Positions 47,134 to 58,770 of a stretch of 64,000 bases of DNA are shown in pieces. Made by a program: the position numbers and the translations under genes. The notes under the pieces are model-generated. The model did not search any database. It had not been told where the DNA came from and saw only the letters and a list, made by a program, of their open reading frames with translations. Origin of the DNA: Botryotinia globosa (taxonomy: Eukaryota > Ascomycota > Leotiomycetes > Helotiales > Sclerotiniaceae); assembly GCA_014898425.1 (NCBI GenBank), contig RCSZ01000006.1:806001-870000 (forward strand), in the 5' to 3' direction. The first letter of the stretch is position 1. Every line of letters starts with the position of its first letter.

Positions 47134-47858
47134 TCATTGGGAGTAATAGAAGTTCCCAGTGCGAGCTTTTTGTAGATACTCGAGATCCACCTCTGAATAT
47201 AGAACTATCATCTGCAGGTACCGTTGGATCTTTAAGGTCTCCAGGTGGTACAGTTTAAGATTTGCATCTGGCACTTGATAAGTGCAGTATGACAAACAGC
47301 AAAGAACATAAGATCCAGAGGACTTGAGAGCACCGTTATCATCGATATTCAAAGGCCCATTTGTCAGTCTATTGTTACTGACTCCCGCATTATGTTCTGT
47401 ATTTTCCCAGAACTTATTGCATAAATCCTGTTTTACATCCCAGCCGCTATGAAACGTGTAACTTCACAAATCCCCTCGGTAAATCTAGACAGACTTCTGT
47501 CATATATCACATTGACTGACAACTCGTCTTGGAAATCCAAAGAATGGCTGTTCAAGACTAGATACAAAGGAGCAGAGACTCGACAAAATGATGCAGTGTA
47601 GTTCATTTGTGGTCGCCAGTCTACTAGTCTTTGGCGTTCACTATTTTCTTGACTTTGTTTATATGGACCTGGTGATTCTAGTCTATACTCGGCCGAGGCT
47701 TTTTCTTCGCATACTGTTCCTATTCTCGCATCCTTGAGGAAATCCCTTTTTGGAGATATCTCCGGCTTCCAAGGTTGTCTGAATTGGTTGATAGTTGATA
47801 TGCGGGGTAAATCTAGACTTGTACTGCGTGAAAGTACCGGGTGAGATAGTAAAAGCAT
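47134..47858 (-). CDS. Possible two-exon orphan protein
   Basis: A tentative model: exons 47437-47858 and 47134-47368, 218 aa, joined by a 68-bp intron (donor GTAAAA, acceptor AATAG) that keeps frame. The start is an ATG (MLLLSHPVLSRSTSLDLPRI). No signal peptide, membrane segment or known motif is clear; the C-terminal exon has a CCLSYC cluster. No relative is recognised. Alternatively this is non-coding, or a frameshifted relic, since another frame reads TFHSGWDVKQDLCNKFWENT across the proposed intron. Confidence 0.25.
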
Positions 47859-48547
47859 CGAGAATATAAAGTACTATTGGTTCTAATTCTTTAGCCTTTC
47901 TTTTCTCCAGCTTTGGTCTACATTACATGTGTCTCGTTCTCCGGATTATACGTATGGTATTTTACCATGATAACGTGCCAAAACATCTGACGCTCTCCTT
48001 CTCCCCAATCCATTTGTACTCGTACTACAACATATCCCTTTCTTATCATTGTGTTATATGCCACAATATAATACCGCGCCTTCAGAATTCCCCCTCATCA
48101 GCCCCTCTCCTCATAGCAAGCCCATTCAATTCACCAGTCAATACATGAGCCCAATTGAACGGTTCAGCTCCCCGATTGAAGATAGTTTAATATGAACCAA
48201 CCTATAAATTAGCCATATTTCTCCTTCCCCAGACTTTATATGCAGCCAAGGATACCAAGATCTCGCTATTGTAAATGGGTAATTTCCGTGCGCTGTGCTG
48301 GCGAGAAGAAACCCGAGGTTACACATTTGTGTTGATAGGTATAACTGATAGGTATATATGAACTTAGCTATCTCATCTCATCTTATTAGTACATTAGCCA
48401 TTTACAATTTGACATCCATTCACTCTTGCATCTACCAATACCCCGCTCTCATATTTCTACAACGAAGTTTCTCAACTCCCATGTCTCTTCTTCCCAAGTA
48501 ATCAATACTCACGTAAAGACCAACTCTAACACACTGGATTGATCATC
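47859..48547 (+). promoter_or_regulatory. Upstream region of the MFS transporter gene
   Basis: No gene. It should contain the transporter promoter. Short frames here have no motif. Confidence 0.35.
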
Positions 48548-50748
48548 ATGAGTAAATCATCCATTACCCCTCCATCTGATAGTTTCGAAGGCATGGAGTC
48601 CGAGAAAGTCGAGCACGTCGCGAAACATGACAAAGTGCCCGGCCATAGCAACTACTACGAGAAAGACGGACTTCGAACATATGGCGACGATGAAGATCAT
48701 GATCATGAACCCGACGTATACTTTGCCCCTGAGAAAATGTATACAATCAACTGACAGCGCTTAGATGTCGATGCGACGATTCATGAGTCTAGTCGCGATG
48801 GCATTTTTGTGGACCGGATCACAAATTCCTGTGTATATTTTTGGTAAGGCCTATGGGTGTTGTTCATAATATATAAAAGAGCTGAGATTATGGATATAGG
48901 TGCCATTCCACCTTACATTTATTCTGATATCGGGGGCGTTGATCGGTGAGTACTTTGAATATCTAGATCCGAATCCACGTATTATCCGTTCACAGAAAAA
49001 GTAACCTAACGGTATGTAGGTGGATATGGCTTGTCGTTGCAAACCTCCTTGCGTTGGCGGGAGTGTGCCCATTTGTTGGAAGTCTTTCTGATATCCTCGG
49101 TCGTCGTTATGTCGCACTTTTGGGTGCTCTTTTCATTATCGTCGGTATGATAGTTTGTTCGGCCGCTCAGACTATGAATATATTCATTGGTAAGTCCTAA
49201 AGTTCCTTGAAGAAGCGATGTTGCACTTAAGCTAACACCTAGACTAAGGGGGGATGGCAATTGCGGGCATTGGAGCCGGCATCAATGAGTAATTCTTTAA
49301 ATCCGTTTGTTTCTGATATTCAAAGGGCCCTTGGAGAACTCAAACTTACCACAACTAGACTCACTGCTTTAGCAGCCACAGCCGAATTAGCCCCTACCTC
49401 GAAACGTGGAAAATATGTGGCCATTCTCGTCTTCACCATCCTCCCATTCTGTCCATCTGTAATGTGGGCTCAGCTTATAGCTTCGCATGGCGGATGGCGT
49501 TGGTGCGGATTGCTATGCGGAGTATGGGCGTTCATCGGCTTCGCCCTTACTCTCGTTTTTTATTTCCCTCCTCCTCGAGTCAACTCGATAGGTTTATCCA
49601 ATCGGGAAATTATACAACAAATTGACTTTGTGGGCGGTTTCTTGAGTGTATCAGGAATGATTCTATTCATGGCTGGTATGCAATGGGGTGGTTATCAATA
49701 CGACTGGAATTCAGCGCATGTTCTAGTACCTTTAATCTTGGGCGCCGTTCTGCTGATCATTTTCTGTTGTTGGGAAATATATGGGACGAAGTATCCTATG
49801 TTTCCATCTCGTTTGAAGCAAGCACCAAGAATTCTGGCCTTGACACTTGTCATAACATTTATATCCGGTGCCAATTTTGTACGTATGAGCTTTTATTTCT
49901 TTCTGACACGCATTTCGCGAAAGATACTGACAAGCATTAGTTTAGTATCATCATGTTCTGGCCTACTCAGGCTTTCAACGTATATGGACATGATCCGATT
50001 GGCGTAGGAGTCAGAGGCATACCAGTCGGCTTCTCGATTTTAGCCGGAGCTTGTATTGTTTTGTGGTTGTTGAGTGTCCTTAAAGGAAGAAACAAGGAAT
50101 TGATGATTGTGAGCTCAGTGTTCATGACAGCCGGTATGTAATTCTCGAAACTGGGTAAATCAGAGGAAAATCCCATTTCATCTCGCTAATAGATATAATT
50201 TAGGATGTGGTGCACTAGCATGCGCAAACAGACATAACCTATCAACACTATGGGCTTTTCTTATAATCGCTGGATTAGGCATAGGTGGTATTGTCGTGCC
50301 AGCTTCGATAATAACGACTATAATATGCCCCGATGACTTGATCGCGACCGTTTCTGCCCTTACCCTCTCGATCCGAGTAATTGGTGGTAGTATAGGCTAT
50401 TGTGTCTACTACAATGTCTTTGTGAGCAAGTTTGTTCCTGCTGCCACTTTGCATATCGGAGATGTTATGGCTCGACAACTCAATATTACAAACAAGACTC
50501 TTATAGGAGAAGCTATTCACTACACATCTGCGTCTCTTCTTCCATTGCTCAGGACAATTCCAGGAATTTCAGGGAATGAAACCGCTTATCAGATGGTGGT
50601 AATTGCAGGGCAGGAAGCATATGCCGAAAGTTATGTTTATGTGTACTATGCTAGCACAGCATTTGGAGCTGTGAGCATTCTCGCGGCTTGTTTCCTTGGT
50701 GATATTAATGCATATATGGATGACCACGTAGCGGTTATTATGCATTAA
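48548..50748 (+). CDS. TRI12-type major facilitator transporter
   Basis: Eight exons: 48548-48715, 48765-48843, 48900-48945, 49020-49189, 49249-49288, 49359-49878, 49941-50133 and 50204-50748, giving 586 aa. All junctions keep frame. The TTG nine bases upstream was rejected in favour of ATG at 48548. A 60-residue charged N-terminus is followed by the transporter fold, with about 14 hydrophobic helices. Family marks: RRFMSLVAMAFLWTGSQIPV, GAIPPYIYSDIGGVDRWIWL, loop motif SDILGRRY, GMAIAGIGAGINE, ELAPTSKRGKYVA, and ANFFSIIMFWPTQAFNVYG. These place it in the TRI12/DHA2-like fungal group, which includes the trichothecene efflux pump and siderophore carriers. The actual substrate cannot be read from sequence. 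It is convergent with the oxidoreductase at 51082. Confidence 0.92.
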
Positions 50749-51081
50749 AGTCTGAGGTTGAAATTGGCCTTTGGTGGATAGAGTTCGTCCTTTAGAATTG
50801 CATGATCGAGATATACATTTGACCCTCGATAAATACAATACAATACAATCAGATTGCATTCAGAATAACATGAGTATTCCATAATGATTTTGATTCCAGT
50901 CATTACAATTGTAGATATTCCAAATATGGTTTGAATGAGAATATCACTACTTGATCTCAATCTCGGAGATATATAAAGTATATACTTTCATACGATTGTT
51001 GAGGTTCAAGAGGGATTTAATGAAAGAGAAGACACTGCGAACATACCAGGGTGTGAATATGTTCGAATAGAATTTGCGAGC
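50749..51081. other. Short convergent intergenic region
   Basis: 333 bp between the 3' ends of the transporter and the oxidoreductase. A repeated AATACAATACAATACA-like piece occurs near 50830. Nothing else is seen. Confidence 0.5.
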
Positions 51082-52234
51082 CTAGATTTGGAATTGCAAG
51101 TTCTGGCTCTTCCCTTGCTCCTCACCACTTCGCAACAACTTTTCCAAGATTTCCAAGTCAGCAAGGGCTTCTTGAGGAGATTGCCTAGAATTGGGCTTCC
51201 CATCCACGATACTCTGAGCCCATGCAGCAACTTCTTGCTTCACACCACTACCCTCTTCTGTAAACTCAACCTCTGTAAAGTTCTTTTCGCTTTCTTCGCC
51301 CTTACGCACAATTACTTTACTTTTGATAACGGAAACGCTACCATGCTCACAAGCGACTGTATATTCAGGACCAGATAGAGTGGTGCCGAAAGAGACACTG
51401 AATGTGCCTGATATTCCTGACTTCGTGAGCCATACCGAATTGATTGTATCAACAGGTGGTAAGTGTTCCCGAAGAAGTGTGCTAAATGCCACGACACTTG
51501 TTGGCTTTGCTTCTTCGCCCAAGAGTAATCTGCCGGCCGCTGTGAAATGAACACCCCCATCGAGTAGAAAGCCACCTTGATAATCTGGCTTCTTGCGCCA
51601 CTCAGTTTCTGATGAACTTGTTAGTTCATACAATAGCATTGCTGAAATGAAAGATGCATACCAAAGTATTTCATTCCTGGCTTGACATTGCCACAAAATT
51701 GCATACGAAAACCCAATACTCTCCCCAACTTCTCGATTTCTTTCCTCGCATGGATAAATGAATCCAAGAATCGGAAATTTTCAGCTACGCCCCATGTGGC
51801 TCCACCTTTCACTTTGTCACTATTGTAATATTCTAGCAAGCGTTGTGCCTTCTCCAGGTCTCCTGCTATTGGCTTCTCTGACAATACATGCTTGCCCGCT
51901 GCGAGAGCTGCCTCAATATATTCGGGTTGAGCGAGTATTGGGAGGGCGATTATGACGGCGTGAACATCGGTACGAAGAAGGAGATCGTAGTATGTATTTC
52001 CAACACCCGAATCATCGGAATAGAGAGGGACATCGACGTTCAGTGACTGTGCGGATTTGAGAGAACGGGAGTAAATAGCTTTGAGGGATAGATGAGGGGT
52101 AGCTTGAATAGCTGGCTAAAGCGCGAGATTAGTTAGCTATAACCTTAAGACATTGACTGAACTGAGTAAGCTTATACCAGATGCTCAGTCTGAGCAAAAA
52201 TGCCTGAACCAATAATAGCAACTCCGATTGACAT
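51082..52234 (-). CDS. Gfo/Idh/MocA family NAD(P)-dependent oxidoreductase
   Basis: Three exons: 52178-52234, 51662-52115 and 51082-51608, giving 345 aa. The introns (GTATAA donor/TTTAG acceptor and GTATGC/TCATCAG) join HL to PAIQATPHL and KYF to ETEWRKKPDY. The N-terminus MSIGVAIIGSGIFAQTEHL carries the Rossmann glycine motif. VLSEKPIAGDLEKA has the EKP signature, whose Lys is catalytic in the family. The C-terminal half has GGFLLDGGVHFTAAGRLLLG and the beta-sheet domain. Members reduce or oxidise sugars, inositols and dihydrodiols; the substrate here is unknown. The first 19 residues form a separate small exon. Convergent with the MFS gene. Confidence 0.92.
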
Positions 52235-52661
52235 TTTGTATGTATGTTTTGTATATATCTTCGAAATACCAATATTTGGACGCTTTTTGTGTTGAAGGAG
52301 ATATTTATCATTCACGTCATTGCGGAGGACTTTGTGCCAAGCAAGCAGGGACTGCAATTTGATGATAAATCGTCAAGCAGAACATAATTTCAATGGAAGA
52401 CTTCATTTGCATTGCTTTTTGCCTGAATAGTAAAGAGTCTGAACCAGCAACTATCTGGGACGCCATATTAATGTAACGGCTCGAGAACGATTAGTACCAG
52501 TATCTACGAGTAGTAGCGAAGATGATTGGAGATGCAACCAAATCAGCCACTCACCAGGTACCTAATGACCAGGGGTTTTTGCAGGCTCTCCTGCTCCATA
52601 GTTCGATGATCACAACACCAAAAATAACTTGTTTTGATGACTTAACTTGATAAGTCGGATA
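52235..52661 (-). promoter_or_regulatory. Upstream region of the oxidoreductase gene
   Basis: No gene. Expected to hold the oxidoreductase promoter, ending at a MITE. Confidence 0.35.
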
Positions 52662-53471
52662 CCCCTCTTTCAGACGACCCCTCTTTCAGACCACCTTTTC
52701 ACATCAAAAATCACTTTTTTAGCCTATCAATATCTCTATCAATATTGAATATAATTTAATAAAAATTTATATATATATAATTCGAATTATTTTAGGCTTA
52801 TATTAGAATTTTTAGAATTTTAGGATTTTTCTAAATCGATTCTAAAGCTTCAAAATATCGATTTTCAATTTATATAGAAATCACATACAAATTTAAAATT
52901 TAATAAAATCTATAATAACTTTTAAGGAAAAATAGCTAAAATTAAATTACAAAATTTATTATAAATTTATAAGATATTTAATTTGAAAGATCTCGAAAAA
53001 AATAAAAATTTCTTCATAAATAAATATTTAAAAAGATACTCTCAAAATTATAAGAATTATTTATACTATTTTCAATTTACTATATACTATATCTTTATAT
53101 TTATTCATTTTTTGAATTTTCTTAGAATTTATATATAGATTGAGATTTGAATTTTTCAAAAAGATATATAATTCTCTTTAATAATTGTTGTTAAAAAGTA
53201 ATTAAAGATTATATAGAAATTTAAAATTTGTATGTAATTTCTATATAAATTCAAATATCGATATTTTGAAGCGTTAAATCTCAATCTAGAAAAATCCTAA
53301 AAATCCTAAAAATCCTAAAAATCTAAATTCTTTAAAATAGATTTAAAATAATTTAGATTATATATATATACATTTTCATTAAATTATATTTCATATTAAT
53401 GGAGATATTAATAGATTAAAAAAGTGATTTTTGGTGTAAAAGGGTGGCCCAAAAGAGGGGTGGCCCGAAAG
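52662..53471. mobile_element. MITE F with ~75-bp terminal inverted repeats
   Basis: The left arm contains ACCCCTCTTTCAGACCACCT and then ATCAAAAATCACTTTTTTA. The right arm in reverse complement contains ACCCCTCTTTTGGGCCACCC and then ACCAAAAATCACTTTTTTA. The arms run on to TATCAATATCTC / TATTAATATCTC. The left arm has two tandem copies of the CCCCTCTTTCAGAC unit. TA lies near both ends, but the exact outer limit is off by a few bases between arms. The interior is AT-rich and non-coding. Confidence 0.8.
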
Positions 53472-54353
53472 TAGGTTGGTTGACTTAGCTGCTAGAGTCG
53501 AACAGATCGATACTCATTTTTATCAATTGGATCATAATTCATTTGTAGAACGAGAATTGTTTTCCGAGGTGATATCTTCATCCTGCAAATCCTTCATTTC
53601 CCTACTGCTTCTAGTCTCATCTCAAGTCATGAATCAGAATCAGTTGAAACATAGACAGAGAATCATGGAACTCAATATTTGTATTTCAACTATCAACCTG
53701 GAATGGTCTGCGATAGCTACAATATCGCATGTACTATTGAAGATTTAAACCCCCCAGAATGATACTACCTGAGGTTGTTATAGTCGAAGATACCTATCTA
53801 AGTAGATGAACATCAGGCTGTCAACTCAATCTGGAAGTCGAGTGCCTTTAAAGAACCTAACGATCCTCAACATTAACATTGATGTCGGCCTAGCATATCT
53901 AGATGCTATTTGTTATTTCTACCGCTTATCAATCAAGCCTCCATTTATCACGTTTACACTCAACCAAATTTCTCATCCGTCCAACTATTCATCCACTCAC
54001 GACGATCCAAATAACCATCCAGCCATCCAAATATCACAATGTCCAGTATCATGATCGCCGGAGAAAGGAAGAAAGGGTGTTCATTGGAAAACGCAAAGAT
54101 CAGAACTTCAAACTAAACACCAAGATAGACGTCCTCTTTTGCACTCCTCTTGCCAGATGAGCTAATACAAGGCAAATTATGCAAGAATTTCTGCAGATTC
54201 CTTATGTCATTAGCTCTTCTGTCAGAACGAAAACCACGGATGAACCTTACAAGAATGTACATTGACTTAATAGTCACTCATACCGCAATTCCAAAATGCA
54301 GTTACATGCAAATTTTGCATAATACGCACGAGACTATCTCCTTAAGTCTGGGT
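53472..54353. other. Intergenic region, no supported gene
   Basis: Several short plus frames (53476-54160) lack motifs and overlap each other in different phases. Nothing is supported. Confidence 0.5.
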
Positions 54354-55686
54354 TTACTCGTTCCTAAATTGCGCCTGGAGATCGCCAATCTTTTGTCTGC
54401 GAGTGGCGGCGATGTCTTTAATCTCGCTTATACTTCCATAAATACAGGAAATGAACACTCTTTCGGCGAAAAGATCTGGTTCTGAGTGGACAGGACTGTC
54501 TTCTTGACCCCAAGAAAAGCGAATTATTTGACCACGAGTGATTTCGAGAGGATGTTCCCCCGCAAGCGCGTTGGCCGTCTCCTTTCTCTTTCCAACGTGT
54601 TGTTTCATTCCCTTTGTGACCACCTCTGTCTCTTGAAGAACGAGAGTTGTAGGTCCCAACAAGGTAGTGGCGTATCTGCAATGTAAGGCGTGATTTGCGT
54701 TGGTACATTCTATCATGCGCCCGTCTCTGTGCCAGCGAGGTATAACGAATTCGTCTGACTTCTGCGTCATTCTAACCACAAACCACACAGCTTCGGGATT
54801 GACTTGGCAGTCATCTTTGGAGTCCTGAATGGTAAGGGCAAGGAACTTGGCAAGTGTTTTCTTTACAGACCATTGGAAAACGCTGCTGTTGTCAGATATA
54901 AACTTTGTAGCTTCCGCTAAAATGACTTCTGGGGAAGTAATGCCGTAATAATGGTAATGCTCGCCCTCGCAGCGAATATTCTTGATCCTCGGTGTTTTGA
55001 GGATGGGAACGAGTATTAGAAAATTGGCAGGGTGCGCGACTTGATTTTCGCTCTATGCATATTTAGGATCAGCAAAGGTGAGATTTCAAGGTATCACACC
55101 AAATCATTCTTGAACTCTATCAAGAACTTACATCAGACTCTGCTTGTTGCTTATCACTTCCAATTGACTCAAGTAAGAGTGCGCCAACGCTGATTGGAGG
55201 AGGACATCGGTGTTGAGACTCTTTCTATATCTTGAGATCAGCAAAGGTGATTTTACCTTGTCGGTATTTTGCCAGTGAATCAATTTCCCTTTCTGAGGAC
55301 TTACCTTGACTTTGATGGTTTCGATCAAGCGCGAAAGAAAGTCGAAGTGGAGAGAGGATGGCGCGTGTTCTTTCTATTTTTATCTTAGTATCAGCAGTAA
55401 TTATTGCCATGCCACCAATGCGCCAGGGAATTGTAGTCCTCTTTGATAAACATACCTCTGTTCGAATAATTTCCTTCTTGTCCGTCGCCTTTGATTGGTG
55501 CATATATTTGTGTGGAGATATGGCACTGGCAAGATTGATCGCGGTGGGATTCTGAGAAACAACTCCCATTGCAAGAGATGTGGGTTTTAAGGTGATAGGT
55601 AAGGACGAGCAAGCTGTAGCAGGTTCGTTTTGATTGAGAAGTTGATTTTTCCTCAAAGGAAAGCAGGACATGGTAAAGAAAGCCAT
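54354..55686 (-). CDS. Fungal protein of unknown function with H-x-D...H pattern
   Basis: Four exons, all joined at phase 0: 55456-55686, 55305-55373, 55132-55224 and 54354-55052, giving 363 aa. The frame starts with ATG at 55684-55686 (MAFFTMSCFPLRKNQLLNQN). Exon 2 (KEHAPSSLHFDFLSRLIETI) and exon 3 (PISVGALLLESIGSDKQQAE) only make sense when spliced. The C-terminal half has well-ordered segments: VWFVVRMTQKSDEFVIPRWH, then RDGRM; YATTLLGPTTLVLQ; QIIRFSWGQEDSPVHSEPDL; and RVFISCIYGS. I recall similar proteins in many ascomycetes without an assigned role. The HRD in IPRWHRDGR and the His in SPVHSEP could be an H-x-D...H iron site of a 2-oxoglutarate oxygenase-like fold; this is inference only. 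No signal peptide. Confidence 0.75.
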
Positions 55687-58600
55687 CACGATTGTTTTTG
55701 TTGGATTTGGTTGGTCTTCTCTCAATTATTTGTTGAGCAAAGTTTTATGAATGACAAGAGATTTCCCACATTCAATAGAAAGAAATAAACAAGAGTTGAA
55801 AAAAGCATGACTTGGTATCAACTGCTTAGTCGGCGGAACGACTAAGCAGGTGAGAAAGTTGATAGAACATGTTCAAAGTTGTTCATTGCCATAGTATGGT
55901 ATCAATTGGTTATAGATAGTCGGGCATGTTGTTATGAGATGTGGTAGTCATATGTGTGGCTCGAGAAGTAAAGTCTCAGGTCTAGATGAAAACTATAGTT
56001 CTGGGAATCAACTTTTCTATGTACGATTGGGGAGGAAGGTGTACTAAAGTGAGTGGTGTGGTTTTAATGGCACTTTAGTTTAAGATATTCTTCACTATTG
56101 ATTCCTCTTTGACACTTCAGTATCTACTACTGTGAATTCTAGGTAAGTAACCACACCTCATTCCCTCTCGCCCACCCCCTCTCAGCTCCTTTTACCTCTG
56201 GCTTTCCTTCAGCTCTACATCTTGGTCTCCTTCAGATCCTTCAACTTTTTTTTGAGGGGGAGGGGCTTATTGCAAGACTTATTTGACGACGAATAGGTAA
56301 CTGAATAGGTAGCTTTCAGACGTTCGCTCTTCTCTTCTCCTACATATCTAACCAGTCAAAGGGGGGCAGGGGATGATTGTGGAGTACAATGCTATGAAAG
56401 AGAATGGTAATGAGGATAGGTTATGTAAAATGGTATCTGATTCTCTCTTAACCTACATATATATCTCTACATAGTTGATCTTGCTTTCATCTCTGATGAT
56501 TTCACCAAGAGAATTATACACCAAAGACATAGAAGCTGGTCCCTGGTGGTTGCTTTCTTTTACCAATAAGAAAACTGAAATATGAACTTTAAGTGATGTA
56601 GGAATAAAACCACCCTTAAAGGTGCTAAAGGTTAGTAAAAGTCACATAAAATCTGGTAATGACATGAATAAGCGAGTCACTATCAACTGGCTTTCATTGT
56701 CTTTCTTCTACCAAACTGTTTGTTATTGCACTTGAAGACTAGCAAGATGGATTTCCCAGGTTCAACACCATCTTCATCATCGTCTTTTCAATCTTAGATT
56801 TCCTTTATAATAGCACGAATATTGCTATCAATAAATAGTATTTGCTTTAGAATTATGAGGAAATAAGGAGTTTTAAGAGCGGGGGTGTTCATGAATCTTG
56901 GAACGCCAACACAAAACACCATGAGCAGGAGAAAGAAAGTGAAAAGAAGAAACGCCGTATAGTGAGAGATAGAATGGCAGAGCATCAAGTCAACTCATTA
57001 TCGAACTCAAAGATGTGATCGAAATGAGTGTAGAGTAGCTTCATATCATTCCTCAGGATATGCAAACTATTTTTACGTCTGGAATAGCCTGTAGCGCTGA
57101 GTATTTACATGATGTAGAACGAGATTGACACCAAATAGACTTGAAAGAAAGATTGTAAAATTCTAGAATAGTGTATATTTCAGTGACTCCAGTTATTGTA
57201 TGTGCTGAGGCTCTCTTGCGAAAGAAACCATGGAATTGATCATTCATCTACTGAAACTGGCAAAGGGCGAATTAACTATTGTAGCTGTCGAGATGCTTCT
57301 ATCATCCCATCACTTGCATCATTTTTATGGACGTCATATGCAATACAAAACATCTCGTCATTCTAAATGATCGAATGACAGAAAACGCGATTCAGAGGAG
57401 AGAGCGGGAGAGAGTGAAATAGGAGATGAGCGGCAGAAATTCGCAGTCGGAATCAACATGGAAGAGAGATCAAATATAAAGATTGAAGAAGTATAGTAGA
57501 ACCCGCTTGTTCAAATTAATTTCTTTCCGGTGAGTATCTGTTTGTGATCCTGCATTAGGGGGTTAGCTCATTCTATCCTCGCTTCTCTCTTTTCCCTCCA
57601 TAAATGAACGATAAGTAGCAAAAATTAAGAATGAGAGTAAAAGTAAAGAAGGAAGATTCCCGGCTATTGGGGGAGAGACGACAAGCTCTGGTTCATGAAT
57701 GTCAAACGTACTTTTGTTTACTCGTGGCTCTGTCTTATGAATGAAAATTAAAGAAACTCGAGCTTGAAATGAATCATAGGAAGTATCGAAACGATATGAT
57801 TAAGTAAATTCAGATCTGATGTAGATCCCAGTATGCTGTCAGATGACATCCCCAAACGGAAAGATCGTGACTTTCACAAGTCCCTGAATGGAACTTTATC
57901 CTTTGAGGCACCGACTAACTTTAGTTCAAGTCCTCGCAGTTTTTGACTCTCACCAAACAATTGTTCAGCGTCAAATTGATTTAAGAATTATATATGATTT
58001 ATTTGAACCTCCAAATAAAGTATAATTGGGTCCCTTGTACCGATCACGCAAACTTAGAGCTTAACCTTATGTAAGCGAGTCGGTACGTGAGGCGAACCCG
58101 AGATCTTCTGTGTTCCCTTCAGTTCATCACATGCGAACCGTGCTATATGAGTTCGGTCATCACTGCTTTTGTGAGGGGGTTGTAACTTGTAACCTTAAAT
58201 GGCTGGCTGACTTATAACTTTATCTTGACATTGCGCGTGTCTGAATGTGAGGAGTAGTAGTCGCGTGATATGCAGGACAGTTCGAGACGTCGATCTTTGG
58301 ATAATACCTACATATGCGATGCAACATATAAAAGGATCTGGTTCCTTGAAATACGCGCTAACTCCGCACCGGCAGATGGTACATGCTGTATCCCAGGACC
58401 TTACCACGGGCAAGTTGCCAAGCCCACGATTGGTCAATTTCAACGCCAACTTCCATCAGGGGCTAAATCCCCGATGCCAGACCAATTGTCTGGGCAGCCG
58501 TCACTACCTTACTTGTTATTCCATTGCAAGGGGTCCTCAAAGGGTGTGTTTACAGATAGAGTCTGTACAACACACACTGGATGTTTGGTCAAGATGACTC

Positions 58601-58770
58601 GGCCCGATGATCTCCCAAAGGAGACTACAAACCATCCACGACCTATGTGGGGGATCATATGTGAATATGTGCTACCTTAAACATCCATAGCATCTATGTT
58701 ATAAAGGTGCTGAACATCTCCAGTTTTGATCTTCATACTTCCCTCAACAAGCAAAGATAATCTCCATCAG
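55687..58770. other. Long intergenic region, no supported gene
   Basis: About 3 kb without a supportable gene. Frames at 58195-58680 overlap on both strands without motifs. Pyrimidine-rich stretches occur at 56160-56240 and 57580-57600. The last 300 bases are expected to hold the promoter of the PLC-like gene. Confidence 0.5.

Noticed and set aside
57540..57600. Possible tRNA at GGGGGTTAGCTCA
   Set aside because: It resembles an A box, but no matching acceptor stem, anticodon arm or B box follows.
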